Of a stretch of 64,000 nucleotides of DNA, positions 52,141 to 61,696 are shown piece by piece; position 1 is the first letter of the stretch, and each line of letters starts with the position of its first letter. The DNA is from Ilumatobacteraceae bacterium. GTDB taxonomy: Bacteria > Actinomycetota > Acidimicrobiia > Acidimicrobiales > Ilumatobacteraceae. The position numbers and the translations under genes were made by a program. The DNA lies in contig JAWPMO010000001.1 in the NCBI GenBank assembly GCA_033344875.1, positions 4,303,595-4,367,594 of the forward strand. The letters run 5' to 3'. The notes beneath the pieces are model-generated. The model worked only from the letters and a program-made list of their open reading frames with translations, was not told where the DNA came from and did no database searches.

Positions 52141-52210
52141 CCGGCCAGTATGACGGCTCCGGCGATCGTCGTCCGGGTGCTGTCGGCACCCGGACGACGA
52201 TGTCGATCGA

Positions 52211-53545
52211 CTACGGACAGGGTGCTGCGAAGGTGTGGAGCGACAGGTCCGGGTCGCTGAAACGGCAGCCGAAGTCGTCGGCGGCGACCGACTTCGGGTG
52301 CCGGACGTCGTCGCCCTCGGGCCGCTGCCCGGTCTCGACCCAGTGGGTCAGGTCGTCGAATGCGGTGGTCAACTCCAGTGGCGTGAAGTCGCAGTGGCCG
52401 ACGCCACGGATCGCGCGCTGGACCAGGAGTTGCTTGTTGCCGTTCCGGCGAACGTCCTGTTCGTAGTCGATCTCCATCGAGAACGGCACGAAGAGATCGC
52501 CCAGGTTGTGGAGGCTCAGCACCGGGACGTCGATATCGCCGGTGATCGCCTCGCCGTTGTCGCGCGCCCCGGCATCGGGGGCGACGCGAGCGATGTCGCG
52601 ATCGAGTGCTCGCTCGGCGGCGTTGCGCCCGGGTGACAGGTCGAGCTGGTAGCGGGTCGTCGAGTTGTCGACGACCGATGCGCCGTCGGTGTTCGGCAAC
52701 GAACCGTCACCGTCTCCGAGGTCGAACAGGAAGTTGCCGAAGCCGGTGGCGGTCGGGAACCCGTTCCAGTAGGCGAACGCCTCGTCGAAGTTGGGCCGGT
52801 CGCCGCCCGAGCGGAGCTCGACCAGCTGTTTGAACTGCTCGCCCGTCTCGCTGAGCAGGAAGGGGAAGCCTCCCGGGACGCCTTCCAGTTCGGCCTTGAT
52901 CGTCGGCACGGTGGTGCCGAAGTACTCGGCGGTCTCGACGGGATGGTTGCTCTCGCCGAGCGCGAGCTGCTGCGCCGCGAGGTTGAAGTCGAGGAAGTAG
53001 TCGAACAGTTCGAAGTCGCCCATGACGCCGCAGATGGGCATCGCGCCGTCGTAGATGTCGTACCGCTCGATCGAGACGCCCGTGATGTGCCCGCCCATCG
53101 ATGCCCCGGCCAGATACGTCCGAGCCGGGGCCGACGGCAGGACCTCGTCGCTCGCGAACCTGGCGAGTGTCTCGGTGCTCTCGACGCCGGTCAGGATGTT
53201 GTACGAGTTCTCGGCGTAGCTGGACGCTGCCCAGGCGTAACCGCGTTCGACGAGGTGCCGGCGGATCGGCGGGTTGTCGACGGTGAGCTCGAAGCCCTCG
53301 CCTCGATACCCGTGTGCCCACATGACGAGTTCGCCGTTCCAGTTCTCGGGCACCTCGATGCGGTAACCGGCATGGTCGAGCACGCCCCAGGTCGCCGTCG
53401 CTCCGGTCAACGGAGTGAACGGCAAGGTGGTCGGATCGACGAACCACGGGCCGTGTTCGTCGGCATCGGCGACGTGTGGCACCAGCGCCGTCGTGATCAG
53501 CATCGGCACCAGCGCCGCGATCTTCCACGTCAGTGATCTCTTCAT
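52211..53545 (-). CDS. Secreted alpha/beta-hydrolase
   Basis: 444 aa with a signal peptide (MKRSLTWKIAALVPMLITTALVPHVADA). Serine hydrolase: GYRIEVPENWNGELVMWAHGYRG carries the oxyanion loop, YLAGASMGGHIT the nucleophile Ser in GxSxG, NLGDLFVPF the acid and GVGHCDF the His. It resembles tannase/feruloyl-esterase-like or polyhydroxyalkanoate depolymerase-like proteins, but that is not certain. I chose ATG 53545, 8 bases after a GGGGGG site; an ATG two codons upstream is an alternative. Confidence 0.8.
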   Translation of the reverse strand: MKRSLTWKIAALVPMLITTALVPHVADADEHGPWFVDPTTLPFTPLTGATATWGVLDHAGYRIEVPENWNGELVMWAHGYRGEGFELTVDNPPIRRHLVERGYAWAASSYAENSYNILTGVESTETLARFASDEVLPSAPARTYLAGASMGGHITGVSIERYDIYDGAMPICGVMGDFELFDYFLDFNLAAQQLALGESNHPVETAEYFGTTVPTIKAELEGVPGGFPFLLSETGEQFKQLVELRSGGDRPNFDEAFAYWNGFPTATGFGNFLFDLGDGDGSLPNTDGASVVDNSTTRYQLDLSPGRNAAERALDRDIARVAPDAGARDNGEAITGDIDVPVLSLHNLGDLFVPFSMEIDYEQDVRRNGNKQLLVQRAIRGVGHCDFTPLELTTAFDDLTHWVETGQRPEGDDVRHPKSVAADDFGCRFSDPDLSLHTFAAPCP

Positions 53546-53633
53546 GGTCATGACCCCCCAGTCGTGATGGGATGCCACGGTACCGCTCGGTCGGATGGCT
53601 GTCGACCCCCGCTCGACGGGTCTCGGCTCGCCG

Positions 53634-54017
53634 TCAGCCGAGGGCGGCGATCAGGCCCGATGGATCCTCGACCGAGACCCGGACCTGCTGGACCCGGACC
53701 GGGAATCCGGCGACTCGGCCGCGTGTCGCCGGTTCGACCGTGAGCCGCACGATCTGCGTGGACGAGCCGTTGACGAGCCACTTGCCGCGCCAGCCGTGGA
53801 CACCCCAGCCGAGCACCCGATCGTGGTCGTCCTCGGCCGCCGTGATCGAGGTCCGTGGGATCGACGTGTGGAACGCCCACCCCATGTGGATCGTCACGTC
53901 GGTCGGACCGACGACGACGTGGCTGTTCGACGGTCGGAGCCCGATGAGGGCCATCGCCTTGTTGGCGCCGGTGTACCGGATGGCGAATCGTCGAGTCGAC
54001 TCTGGTGCTGTGTTCAC
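53634..54017 (-). CDS. Conserved hypothetical protein
   Basis: 127 aa, not recognised by function. It is all beta-rich (SNSHVVVGPTDVTIHMGWAFHTSIP, GVHGWRGKWLVNGSSTQIVRLTVEP, RVQQVRVSVEDPSGLIAALG), which suggests a small barrel. The GTG at 54017 is preceded by AGGAG at about 5 bases, which makes it the probable start. It follows dapD on the same strand by 26 bases. Confidence 0.6.
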   Translation of the reverse strand: MNTAPESTRRFAIRYTGANKAMALIGLRPSNSHVVVGPTDVTIHMGWAFHTSIPRTSITAAEDDHDRVLGWGVHGWRGKWLVNGSSTQIVRLTVEPATRGRVAGFPVRVQQVRVSVEDPSGLIAALG

Positions 54018-54043
54018 GTGACTCCTGTGGTCTCGATGGTGGT

Positions 54044-54985
54044 TCAGTCGTTGGCGTGGAGGTCGGCGTTGAGTTCGCCCCACGATCGTGACCTCGGGCG
54101 GGCGCTGACCTGACCGGTCTGGCCGTCGCGGATGAACATCACGCTGCTGATACCGGAGAGCTCGCGAGCCTTGACCACGCCGTCGGGCGTCAGGACCGGC
54201 GTCGCCGCCGTCACGTACAGGCCGGCCTCGACCACGCAGTCGTCGCCGAGGCTGATGCCGATGCCGGAGTTCGCTCCGAGCAGGCAGCGTTCGCCGACCG
54301 AGATCGTCTCGGTGCCGCCGCCCGACAACGTGCCCTGGATCGAGGCACCGCCGCCGACGTCGGAACCGTCGCCGACCACCACACCGGCCGAGATGCGTCC
54401 CTCGACCATCGAGGTGCCCAGCGTGCCGGCATTGAAGTTGCAGAAGCCCTCGTGCATCACGACCGTGCCCTCGGCCAGGTGGGCGCCGAGCCGGACCCGG
54501 GTCCCGTCGGCGATCCGCACGCCCGACGGCACGACGTAGTCGAGCATGGCCGGGAACCGGTCGACACCGTGGACGCGCACGGTCTGGCCGGCCTTACGAG
54601 CCCGTAGCCGAACGGCCTCGAGCTCGCCGATCGCCACCGGGCCGAGGCTGGTCCACGCCACGTTCGTGAGCGCGCCGAAGATGCCGTCGAGGTTGAGCGA
54701 GTGCGGGGCGGCGAGCCGGCCGGACAGGAGGTGGAGCCGCAGGTAGCCGTCGGCGACGGATGCCGGAGCCTCGTCGACGTCGATCGAGAGCCGGATCGGG
54801 CGGATCGTCACGTTGCGCAGTTCGTCGCGCTCGTCGCGCAGACCGAGCTGTTCGTCGATCGCGTGTTCGCGCATCATCTCGTCGTCGCCGTACTCGCCCC
54901 AGCCGAACCATCGGAACCAGGCGTCGAGCACCGTTCCGTCGGCGTCGACGGTCGTCAGACCGGCACCCCAAGCCATCCGTGTCAT
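54044..54985 (-). CDS. dapD: 2,3,4,5-tetrahydropyridine-2,6-dicarboxylate N-succinyltransferase
   Basis: 313 aa, the actinobacterial DapD type. It transfers succinyl from succinyl-CoA to tetrahydrodipicolinate in the succinylase branch of lysine and diaminopimelate synthesis. The N-terminal half is the mixed domain ([15 protein letters not shown]); the C-terminal half has left-handed beta-helix hexapeptide turns ([55 protein letters not shown]) ending in the [13 protein letters not shown] region. It overlaps lysS by ATGA, so lysine synthesis and tRNA-Lys charging are translated together. Confidence 0.93.
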   Translation of the reverse strand: MTRMAWGAGLTTVDADGTVLDAWFRWFGWGEYGDDEMMREHAIDEQLGLRDERDELRNVTIRPIRLSIDVDEAPASVADGYLRLHLLSGRLAAPHSLNLDGIFGALTNVAWTSLGPVAIGELEAVRLRARKAGQTVRVHGVDRFPAMLDYVVPSGVRIADGTRVRLGAHLAEGTVVMHEGFCNFNAGTLGTSMVEGRISAGVVVGDGSDVGGGASIQGTLSGGGTETISVGERCLLGANSGIGISLGDDCVVEAGLYVTAATPVLTPDGVVKARELSGISSVMFIRDGQTGQVSARPRSRSWGELNADLHAND

Positions 54986-56544
54986 GAGTCGTCTCCTTCG
55001 TCCGCGTCGTCGTGCGGGTCGTCCGTCGGGCCGTCCTGTTCGTGACGCAGCGTCGGGAACAGGATCACTTCCTTGATCGAATCGACGCCGGCGATCAGCA
55101 TCGCGACGCGGTCCATGCCGATCCCGAGACCGCCGGTCGGCGGCATGCCGTACTCGAGCGCCCGCAGGTAGTCCTCGTCGACCGTGCCGGCTTCGGCGTC
55201 ACCGGCTTCCTTGGCGGCCTGTTCGTCTTCGAACCGGGCGCGCTGTTCGACGGGGTCGTTGAGCTCGGAGTAGCCGTTGCCGAGCTCACGCGAGTCGACG
55301 AAGATCTCGAAACGCTCGGTCAACCACGGGTCGTCGCGGTCGGTGCGGGCCAGCGGCGAGATCTCGGTCGGATGGCCGGTCACGAAGGTGGGACGCACGA
55401 TGTCGGCCTCGCACAGCGCCTCGAACAGCTCTTCGACGAGCTTGCCGCCACCCCACCGGTCCTCGTATCGAACGCCGTGTTCACGTGCGAGCGCACGGAG
55501 TTCGTCGATCGGTTGGGAGGGATGTACCTCGCGGCCGATGGCGTCGCCGACGAAGTCGATCATCCGTTTGCGTGGCCACGGCTCGGCGAGATCGATCTCC
55601 TGGCCCCGGATGGTCAGCACGGTGGTGCCGATCGCATCGCGGGCGGCCTGGGTGACGAGCTCCTCGGTGATGTCCATGACCTCGTTCCAGTCGCCGAACG
55701 CCTGGTAGAGCTCCATCATCGTGAACTCGGGGTTGTGCCGCGTCGAGATGCCCTCGTTGCGGAAGATCCGCCCGATCTCGAACACTCGCTCCATGCCGCC
55801 GACGATCAGCCGCTTGAGGTGCAGCTCGAGCGCGATCCGCAGGTACAGGTCCATGTCGAGCGCGTTGTGGTGCGTGACGAACGGTCGCGCGTGGGCGCCG
55901 CCGGCCTCGACGTGCAGCACCGGTGTCTCGACCTCGATGAACCCGTGGCCGTGGAGCGTGCGGCGGAAGCTGGCGATGACCTCGTGGCGGATCTCGAATG
56001 CGCGCCGTGCCTCGTCGTTGACGATCAGGTCGGCGTACCGCTGCCGGAACCGGGTGTCGGTGTCGGTCAACCCGTGCCACTTGTCGGGCATCGGGCGCAC
56101 GGCCTTCGACAGGAGCTGGACCGTGACCGCCTTGACCGACAGTTCGCCCTTGCGGGTCGTCATGACCGTGCCGCTGACGCCGACCCAGTCGCCGAGGTCG
56201 AGCGCCTTGACATCGGCGAAGTGGTCGTCGCCGGTGACGGCCTTGCTGACGAACAGCTGGATCTCGTCGCCACGGTCGCGAATCGTCGCGAACACCAACT
56301 TGCCGGTGTCGCGCTTGAGCATGACACGACCCGCGACGGCCACCTCGTGCTCGGTCTCGGTGCCGGCTTCGAGGTCGCCCCATTCGGCCCGGACCTCGGA
56401 CAGCGTGTGCGAACGGTCGAAGCGGTAGGGGTACGGCTCGACGCCCTGGTCGCGCAGCTCGGCGATGCGTTCGAGACGCCGTGCCTTCTCGGCGACGAGT
56501 CCGCTTCCGGTCGACTGGTTCTGGTCGTCGGTGCTGTCGCTCAC
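54982..56544 (-). CDS. lysS: Lysyl-tRNA synthetase, class II
   Basis: 520 aa; attaches lysine to tRNA-Lys. N-terminal OB-fold anticodon-binding domain (about 60-165), then the class II catalytic core: motif 1 region [20 protein letters not shown], motif 2 [20 protein letters not shown] and motif 3 [12 protein letters not shown]. The C-terminal tail is very acidic (about 503-520), and an acidic/polar N-terminal stretch precedes the OB domain. GTG start at 56544. First gene of the lysS-dapD pair. Confidence 0.96.
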   Translation of the reverse strand: MSDSTDDQNQSTGSGLVAEKARRLERIAELRDQGVEPYPYRFDRSHTLSEVRAEWGDLEAGTETEHEVAVAGRVMLKRDTGKLVFATIRDRGDEIQLFVSKAVTGDDHFADVKALDLGDWVGVSGTVMTTRKGELSVKAVTVQLLSKAVRPMPDKWHGLTDTDTRFRQRYADLIVNDEARRAFEIRHEVIASFRRTLHGHGFIEVETPVLHVEAGGAHARPFVTHHNALDMDLYLRIALELHLKRLIVGGMERVFEIGRIFRNEGISTRHNPEFTMMELYQAFGDWNEVMDITEELVTQAARDAIGTTVLTIRGQEIDLAEPWPRKRMIDFVGDAIGREVHPSQPIDELRALAREHGVRYEDRWGGGKLVEELFEALCEADIVRPTFVTGHPTEISPLARTDRDDPWLTERFEIFVDSRELGNGYSELNDPVEQRARFEDEQAAKEAGDAEAGTVDEDYLRALEYGMPPTGGLGIGMDRVAMLIAGVDSIKEVILFPTLRHEQDGPTDDPHDDADEGDDS

Positions 56545-56617
56545 GAGTCAGAGACCGTAGCGGTTCGCCTGCGGGGCGACACCCGTGGTTGGCGAACAGT
56601 TCGTACGATGACGCGCC

Positions 56618-57985
56618 ATGTCCGCCCGCCCGTACTCCCGTCGCGTCGTCGCGACGGTGATCGCCACCGCCTCGCTGCTCGGCGGATCGATCGTGTGGGC
56701 GGCCGCGCTCGACGCGCCGGCCACGGTGACCGCGCCGGCCGAGCGCTCGGTGCAGCCCATGGGCGATCTCGCCGTCGTGTTCGACGTCGGCGACGTCGAC
56801 CGGGCCGTGGTCGAGGCGTCCGATCGTGTCGCCCGCCGCATCGGCGGCACGGCCTCGGTCGGGCGCAGCGGTTCGCTCGGCATGCGAGCGATCACCCGTG
56901 ACGGGGCGACCGTGCACGCGCCACCCGGCGGGTACCTGATCCCGATGGTGTACATCTCGATGCCCCGTGGGTCGATCGGGCGGGTCATGGGCGCCGACGT
57001 CACCGCCGTGCTCGGACCCGACGAGGTCGTGATGAACGAGGTGACGGCCGAGCTGACCGGTGCCGAGGTGGGTGACGTGGTGGTGATGCAGTCCGCGGAC
57101 GGTTCGGCCGTGCCGCTCACGATCGGCGGCATCCGGCCGTACGACCAGGTCGGCTGGGCCGAGCTCGTGTTCGCGTACGACGTCGCCGATCAGCTGGGTG
57201 CGACCAACGACACCCGGGCCGTGATCTACGGGTTCGACGACCGTGCTGCGTTCGATGCCGCGGTGGAGGCCGAGGGTCTGGTCGGTCGCCAGGACACCAA
57301 GGTCAACCGGAGCTGGGACCCGCAGGATCCCGACGACACGCTCAGTACGGCGCGCACGAAGGTCGCGCTCGGCGAACCGTGGTACCGCTTCACGGCGGAC
57401 GGTTCGGTCACGATGCACCCGACCTGGAAGGCCGAGAACCTCACCGACGGGCGGGTGCTCCTCGACGAGTCGATCCCGATCCGGGCACAGTGCCATGTCG
57501 AGGTCGTCGACGACCTACATGCCGCGCTGGCCGAAGTCGCGGCGGCCGGGCTCGGGGGCGCGATCGACGTCGCGAACGCCAACTCGGCCGGGGGCTGCTA
57601 CGTGCCTCGCTTCAGTCGGGTGAGCGGCCAGATCGGGTTCCTCTCGCGGCACACCTACGGCATGGCGTTCGACACGAACACCACGCCGAACTGCGCCGGG
57701 TGCCGTCCGCAGATGCACTGCGACGTCGTGCGCATCTTCCGCCGTCACGGGTTCGCATGGGGTGGGAACTTCCGCCGCCCCGACGGCATGCATTTCGAGT
57801 GGGTCGGCGAACCGCGCGATCAGATCGACTTCCCGTCGACCTACTGCCCGAACGTGGTCACCGGTGCGGCACTCACGGCATCCGGACCAGGAAGCGTCGC
57901 CATGGGCCGCGGGGTGCTGATCGCGGGGTCGACGGATGGCGTGGGCGACGAGGGAATGTCCCACGACCACGCAGCATCCCCGTAG
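56618..57985 (+). CDS. Secreted M15-family D-Ala-D-Ala carboxypeptidase-like protein
   Basis: 455 aa. An N-terminal signal or membrane anchor (VVATVIATASLLGGSIVWAAAL) is followed by an unrecognised beta-rich region (50-300) and a C-terminal Peptidase_M15_4 (VanY-like) domain. Zinc ligands are H345 and D352 in SRHTYGMAFD and H392 in MHFEWVG. The domain trims peptidoglycan stem peptides. Starts 73 bases from the divergent lysS gene; TACGAT lies 8 bases before the ATG. Confidence 0.85.
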   Translation: MSARPYSRRVVATVIATASLLGGSIVWAAALDAPATVTAPAERSVQPMGDLAVVFDVGDVDRAVVEASDRVARRIGGTASVGRSGSLGMRAITRDGATVHAPPGGYLIPMVYISMPRGSIGRVMGADVTAVLGPDEVVMNEVTAELTGAEVGDVVVMQSADGSAVPLTIGGIRPYDQVGWAELVFAYDVADQLGATNDTRAVIYGFDDRAAFDAAVEAEGLVGRQDTKVNRSWDPQDPDDTLSTARTKVALGEPWYRFTADGSVTMHPTWKAENLTDGRVLLDESIPIRAQCHVEVVDDLHAALAEVAAAGLGGAIDVANANSAGGCYVPRFSRVSGQIGFLSRHTYGMAFDTNTTPNCAGCRPQMHCDVVRIFRRHGFAWGGNFRRPDGMHFEWVGEPRDQIDFPSTYCPNVVTGAALTASGPGSVAMGRGVLIAGSTDGVGDEGMSHDHAASP

Positions 57986-57988
57986 CCT
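57983..57988 (+). promoter_or_regulatory. -10-like box upstream of lpdA-type gene
   Basis: TAGCCT overlaps the preceding stop codon and ends 7 bases before the GTG at 57996; leaderless pattern. Confidence 0.35.
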
Positions 57989-57995
57989 GTCGAGC

Positions 57996-59357
57996 GTGAC
58001 AGTGCGATTTCTCATCATCGGCGGTGGGCCGGCCGGCAACCAGGCCGCCACGTACGCAGCTCGTCTCGGCGCGAAGGTCACCGTGGTCGAGCGCGACGTC
58101 ATCGGCGGCGCCGCTCACCTGTGGGACTGCATCCCGTCGAAGACGATGATCGCCACCGGCGGGGCGATGAGCTTCTCGCGCCGGATCCGCGGCATGGGCC
58201 TCGAACAGGCCGATCCCGAGGTCGACATCCACGCGTTGACCGAGCGCGTCGAGGGCATCAAGAACCAGATGCAGCACGACGTGACGCGGTTGCTCGACAG
58301 CCAGTCGGTGCGCCTCGTCTCGGGGACGGCCCGGTTCACGAGCCCGCACTCGGTCGAGGTCGTCGGGCCGGCCGGCACCGAGTCGATCGAGTTCGACGCA
58401 GCCCTCATCGCCACCGGTACCCGCCCTCGTATCCCAGAGTGGTGCGAGCCCGACGGCGATCGCATCCTCACCACCCGCGACTGCTACCCGCCGAAGGTCT
58501 TCCCGGAGAGCGTCACCGTGATCGGGTCGGGTGTCACCGGCGTCGAGTTCGTCCACATGTTCTCGTCGTTCGGTACCCGGGTGAACCTCGTGGTCAGTCG
58601 CCAGCTGGTGCTGCCGGGCAAAGACCCGGAAGCGGCGTCGATCCTCGAAGAAGACTTCCTGCGCCGCGGCGTCAAGTTGCTCAAGGGCGCTCGCGCCGTG
58701 GCGATCGATCGCGAGGGCGACGAGGTCGTCGTCAAGTGCGACGACGGTCGGATCGTGCGATCGAGTCACGCCGTGCTCGCGATCGGCTCCGTCCCCAACA
58801 CCGAGCACCTGGGCCTCGAGTCGGCGGGCGTCGAACTGAACGACTGGGGCTACCTCGACATCAGTCACCACTGCGTCACCAACCAGCCGCACATCTATGC
58901 GGCCGGCGACGTGAGCGGCAAGCTGCCGTTGTCGTCGGTCGCCTCGATGCAGGGTCGCAAGGTGGCCGAGCACGTGATGGGCCTGCACACCGTCGAACAT
59001 CGTCACCTCGACTACGACAAGGCGGCCTCCGCGATCTTCACCGAGCCCGAGATCGCCGACGTGGGGCTGGCCGAGGCCGAGGCGTTCGCGTCCGGCCGCA
59101 AGATTCGTGTGACGAAGGTGCCGTTCTCGACCACGCCCAAAGCGCTGATCAACAACGATCCACGCGGGTTCGTCAAGATCATCTCCGACCCGGCGACCGG
59201 TGAGGTGCTCGGCGGTTCGATCGTGGGCAGCCACGCCGCTGAATTGATCTCGGTCATCGCGTTGGCCGTCACCGCCAACCTGCGGGTCAGTGACATCGTC
59301 GAGAGCCTGCTCGTGCATCCGGCCCTCGCCGAGGCGTTGGCCGAAGCCGCGGAGTAG
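57996..59357 (+). CDS. lpdA: LpdA-type NAD(P)H-dependent flavoprotein (quinone reductase-like)
   Basis: 453 aa, FAD-containing pyridine-nucleotide disulfide reductase fold. FAD motif IIGGGPAGNQAATYAARLG at 7-25, NAD(P) motif VIGSGVTGVEFVHMFSSFG near 170, and GDVSGKLPLSSVA for the FAD end. The dihydrolipoamide-dehydrogenase redox pair is broken: the first Cys of GGTCLNVGCIPSK is Ala40 here (GGAAHLWDCIPSK), with only C45 left. The GGAA...DCIPSK form is that of mycobacterial LpdA (Rv3303c), an NAD(P)H:quinone reductase. A lipoamide role is therefore unlikely. Confidence 0.88.
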   Translation: MTVRFLIIGGGPAGNQAATYAARLGAKVTVVERDVIGGAAHLWDCIPSKTMIATGGAMSFSRRIRGMGLEQADPEVDIHALTERVEGIKNQMQHDVTRLLDSQSVRLVSGTARFTSPHSVEVVGPAGTESIEFDAALIATGTRPRIPEWCEPDGDRILTTRDCYPPKVFPESVTVIGSGVTGVEFVHMFSSFGTRVNLVVSRQLVLPGKDPEAASILEEDFLRRGVKLLKGARAVAIDREGDEVVVKCDDGRIVRSSHAVLAIGSVPNTEHLGLESAGVELNDWGYLDISHHCVTNQPHIYAAGDVSGKLPLSSVASMQGRKVAEHVMGLHTVEHRHLDYDKAASAIFTEPEIADVGLAEAEAFASGRKIRVTKVPFSTTPKALINNDPRGFVKIISDPATGEVLGGSIVGSHAAELISVIALAVTANLRVSDIVESLLVHPALAEALAEAAE

Positions 59358-59495
59358 CCGGCCGGTCGCCGGTGACCCGTTATCCGCCGACCTCGTTGCG
59401 TGACAAATCGTGTGCACCAGACACCCAGAGTGACACTCAGCGTGGCACGTTGATGATGTTCCGTGGCCAAGTAGCATGCGTGTCATTACGAAGAG

Positions 59496-60110
59496 ATGGA
59501 GTCCGAGGTGAGACAGCACGACCAGGTGAGTGAGCGGCTGTTGGAGAGCGCCACTCGTGTGCTCGAAGACGACGGCATCCATCGGATCTCGGTGCGCCGC
59601 ATCGTGCTCGACGCCGACATCAGCACGATGAACGTCTACTCCCGGTTCGGCAGTCTGTCGGGCCTCCTCGACGAGGTGGTCGCGGCGGGCTTCGCCGATC
59701 TCGAGGCGGCCGTGATCGCGTTCGAGGCATCCGACGACGCCGTGTCAGACCTGGTGCGGTTCGCCGGGGCGTACCGGTCGTGGGTGCTCGCCCACCCGCA
59801 GAAGTACCGGCTCATGATGACGACCGGAGCGTCGGAGTACGAGGCCGGTCCGACGGCGCTCGAAGCGCGACGCCACCTGATCGACGCGCTCGTCCAGGCC
59901 GTCGAAGCAGCTCGCTCCACCCGCGGCGACGACACGGCACCGATGTCTGCTCAGGAGGCGGCTCGGATCGTGCTGTCGATGCTGCACGGCATGTTGATGC
60001 TCGAACTCGACGGTGTCGTGCTCGAACTCGACGAACCCGCCGAGTGGGCCGAGCGATTCGCCGTCGTGATCCGCTTCGGGCTCAGCCGCTCGGCCAGCGA
60101 CGCCGCCTGA
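59496..60110 (+). CDS. TetR-family transcriptional regulator
   Basis: 204 aa. ERLLESATRVLEDDGIHRISVRRIVLDADIS and NVYSRFGSLSGLLDEVVAAGF form the TetR helix-turn-helix; the C-terminal half has the TetR_C_33-like helices (ARIVLSMLHGMLMLELDG). It stands downstream of lpdA, which it may regulate. ATG 59496 is one choice; a GTG at 59508, with GGAG 7 bases upstream, is the other. Confidence 0.88.
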   Translation: MESEVRQHDQVSERLLESATRVLEDDGIHRISVRRIVLDADISTMNVYSRFGSLSGLLDEVVAAGFADLEAAVIAFEASDDAVSDLVRFAGAYRSWVLAHPQKYRLMMTTGASEYEAGPTALEARRHLIDALVQAVEAARSTRGDDTAPMSAQEAARIVLSMLHGMLMLELDGVVLELDEPAEWAERFAVVIRFGLSRSASDAA

Positions 60111-60122
60111 CGCCGGCGTCGG

Positions 60123-60572
60123 TCACGCGGTCGGCTGCTGCGCCGCGAAGATGATCTCGTCGAGCGCGTGCCGAGCGCCGAGCCAGAAGCGGCCGATGTC
60201 GGCGCGCGACGCCGAATCCGTCGGTCCGACATGTTCGACGCACACGTTGGTCCCACGGTCCGTCGGCTCCAGATCGATCGTGACGTCCGACTCGATGCCC
60301 CCGAGCGACTCGCTGATCCACTTCGCCACGATGCGGCGGTTGTGGCGCAGCTCGACGAACCGCCCGTAGTGCGCTCGGCCGCCCCACTCGAGACCGGCGT
60401 CGATGCAGAACGTGGCCCCTGGCTCCAGCAGCGACGTCGTCGCGGCTGCGTCGCCGAGCCAATCGGCGAGACCTTCGGTCAGGGCCCAGAACAGGTGTCC
60501 GGAGTCGGCGGTGGTCGACCATTCGGTCCGAACCGCGTGAGGCGTGTCGAGTTGGGCGTTTACGAGCTTCAT
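60123..60572 (-). CDS. SRPBCC-fold protein
   Basis: 149 aa. The sequence pattern (TEWSTTADSGHLFWALTEGLADWLG, then GRFVELRHNRRIVAKWISESLGGIESDVTIDLEPTDRGTNV and a final helix) fits the AHSA1/Bet v1-like helix grip. Probably binds a small molecule; no more can be said. GAAGGAG precedes the ATG at 60572. Converges with the TetR gene, 12 bases apart. Confidence 0.7.
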   Translation of the reverse strand: MKLVNAQLDTPHAVRTEWSTTADSGHLFWALTEGLADWLGDAAATTSLLEPGATFCIDAGLEWGGRAHYGRFVELRHNRRIVAKWISESLGGIESDVTIDLEPTDRGTNVCVEHVGPTDSASRADIGRFWLGARHALDEIIFAAQQPTA

Positions 60573-60853
60573 GGGGCTCCTTCGGTTCGGAATCGCTGCC
60601 AGGGGCGGCGACTGGACAGCTACAACCCGTGGCTGTCGCATGTTTGGCTCATCGGCGGGGTGCGGCGACCACGCAGCGTTGGTGAGTTCCCGCGCTCGAC
60701 TTCGACGAACTGCATGTCACGAGTTCGACAAGATCGGCGGCCAGTGCGGGGACATCCGGGACATCCTGGCACACGCGCAGTGGTAGAACGTGGCAATACC
60801 ACACGTAGGGTGAGATTCCTGGCGCGGGCCGGAATCCCACCCGACGGTGGGCG

Positions 60854-61483
60854 TCAGGCGACGCGGCTGAGCAGGACCCGGGCGCCCGACCCGGCGACGA
60901 ACAGATCGCCGGCTGCCGACATCTTGGTGACGTAGTCGGCATCGTCCCGGGTGGCTGCCGCAGCGGCATCGACGGCGGCGGCGTCAGCGCCGATACCGAT
61001 CCACGTCAACATGCCGAACGGGCCGTACTCCTGCATCATGACCCCGACGGGCATGCCGCTGGTCGAGGTGACGTGACTCGCGATGTCGATCGCCCAACCA
61101 ACGGCCTCCGCGAACTTTCCGTTCGCGATCTGTGCGTTGGTCACCACGGCGAACGAGCCCACGGGAGGCGGGTCGCCCAACTCGCCGTGCAGCGGCGTCG
61201 CGAGACTGTCCTGCGGCGGCGCTGCCATCAGTTCGGCTCCCTTGGCGAGGAGTGCCCCGTAGGCGGCGTCCTCCAGCATCGGAGCCGCTCGCTCGGCGAG
61301 ATCGGCGATGCCTTCGACGCGGGCGGTGAACGCCATGGCGCCGATCGGCACGCCGAAGCTGCCGGCCCACAGACTCACCTCCGTGCCCATGCTCGCCGAC
61401 GCGACGGCTCGAATCTCGGTGGCCCATTCGACGGCCGCTCCCGGCGGGCCGGCGGTCATGACCTGGCGTGTGAACAACTGCAT
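60854..61483 (-). CDS. Conserved hypothetical protein
   Basis: 209 aa, function not recognised. The length allows two related dimeric alpha/beta-barrel (ferredoxin-like) halves of about 100 residues: one begins MQLFTRQVMTAGPPGAAVEWATEIRAVA, the other around GSFAVVTNAQIANGKFAEAVGWAIDIA. This NIPSNAP-like pattern is inference. GGGGAT lies just upstream of the ATG at 61483. Confidence 0.55.
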   Translation of the reverse strand: MQLFTRQVMTAGPPGAAVEWATEIRAVASASMGTEVSLWAGSFGVPIGAMAFTARVEGIADLAERAAPMLEDAAYGALLAKGAELMAAPPQDSLATPLHGELGDPPPVGSFAVVTNAQIANGKFAEAVGWAIDIASHVTSTSGMPVGVMMQEYGPFGMLTWIGIGADAAAVDAAAAATRDDADYVTKMSAAGDLFVAGSGARVLLSRVA

Positions 61484-61696
61484 GTGATCCCCATTTCGTC
61501 GTGATCCGCCGCGAGGCGAATCCCCCTGATCATCACCCGGTCGGGTGACGACGGGTTTCACGATCGCGCGAAGTGCGCGAAAAGTCGACGGGCCATTGGT
61601 CACGTTGCGTTGCCCCGGACGCCGGACGCGCGCGGAACGTGGCCGCGGTAGTGCGCAGCGGGAGAACTCAGCCGAAGCGGGTGCGGTGTCGACGAG

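Noticed and set aside
57996-59357. Dihydrolipoamide dehydrogenase
   Set aside because: One of the two redox cysteines is Ala, so the reaction is not possible; LpdA-type quinone reductase fits better.
59400-59470. Possible operator-like GTG..CAC pairs upstream of the second TetR gene
   Set aside because: The arms are short and imperfect; I could not define a single symmetrical site.
60544-60786. Short open frame upstream of the SRPBCC gene whose tail (GDIRDILAHAQW) faintly resembles the end of a tyrosine recombinase
   Set aside because: Only about a dozen residues suggest this; the catalytic Arg-His-Arg-Tyr set is absent, the frame overlaps the SRPBCC start, and there are no other phage or integrase traces. 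The 281-base gap otherwise shows no gene.
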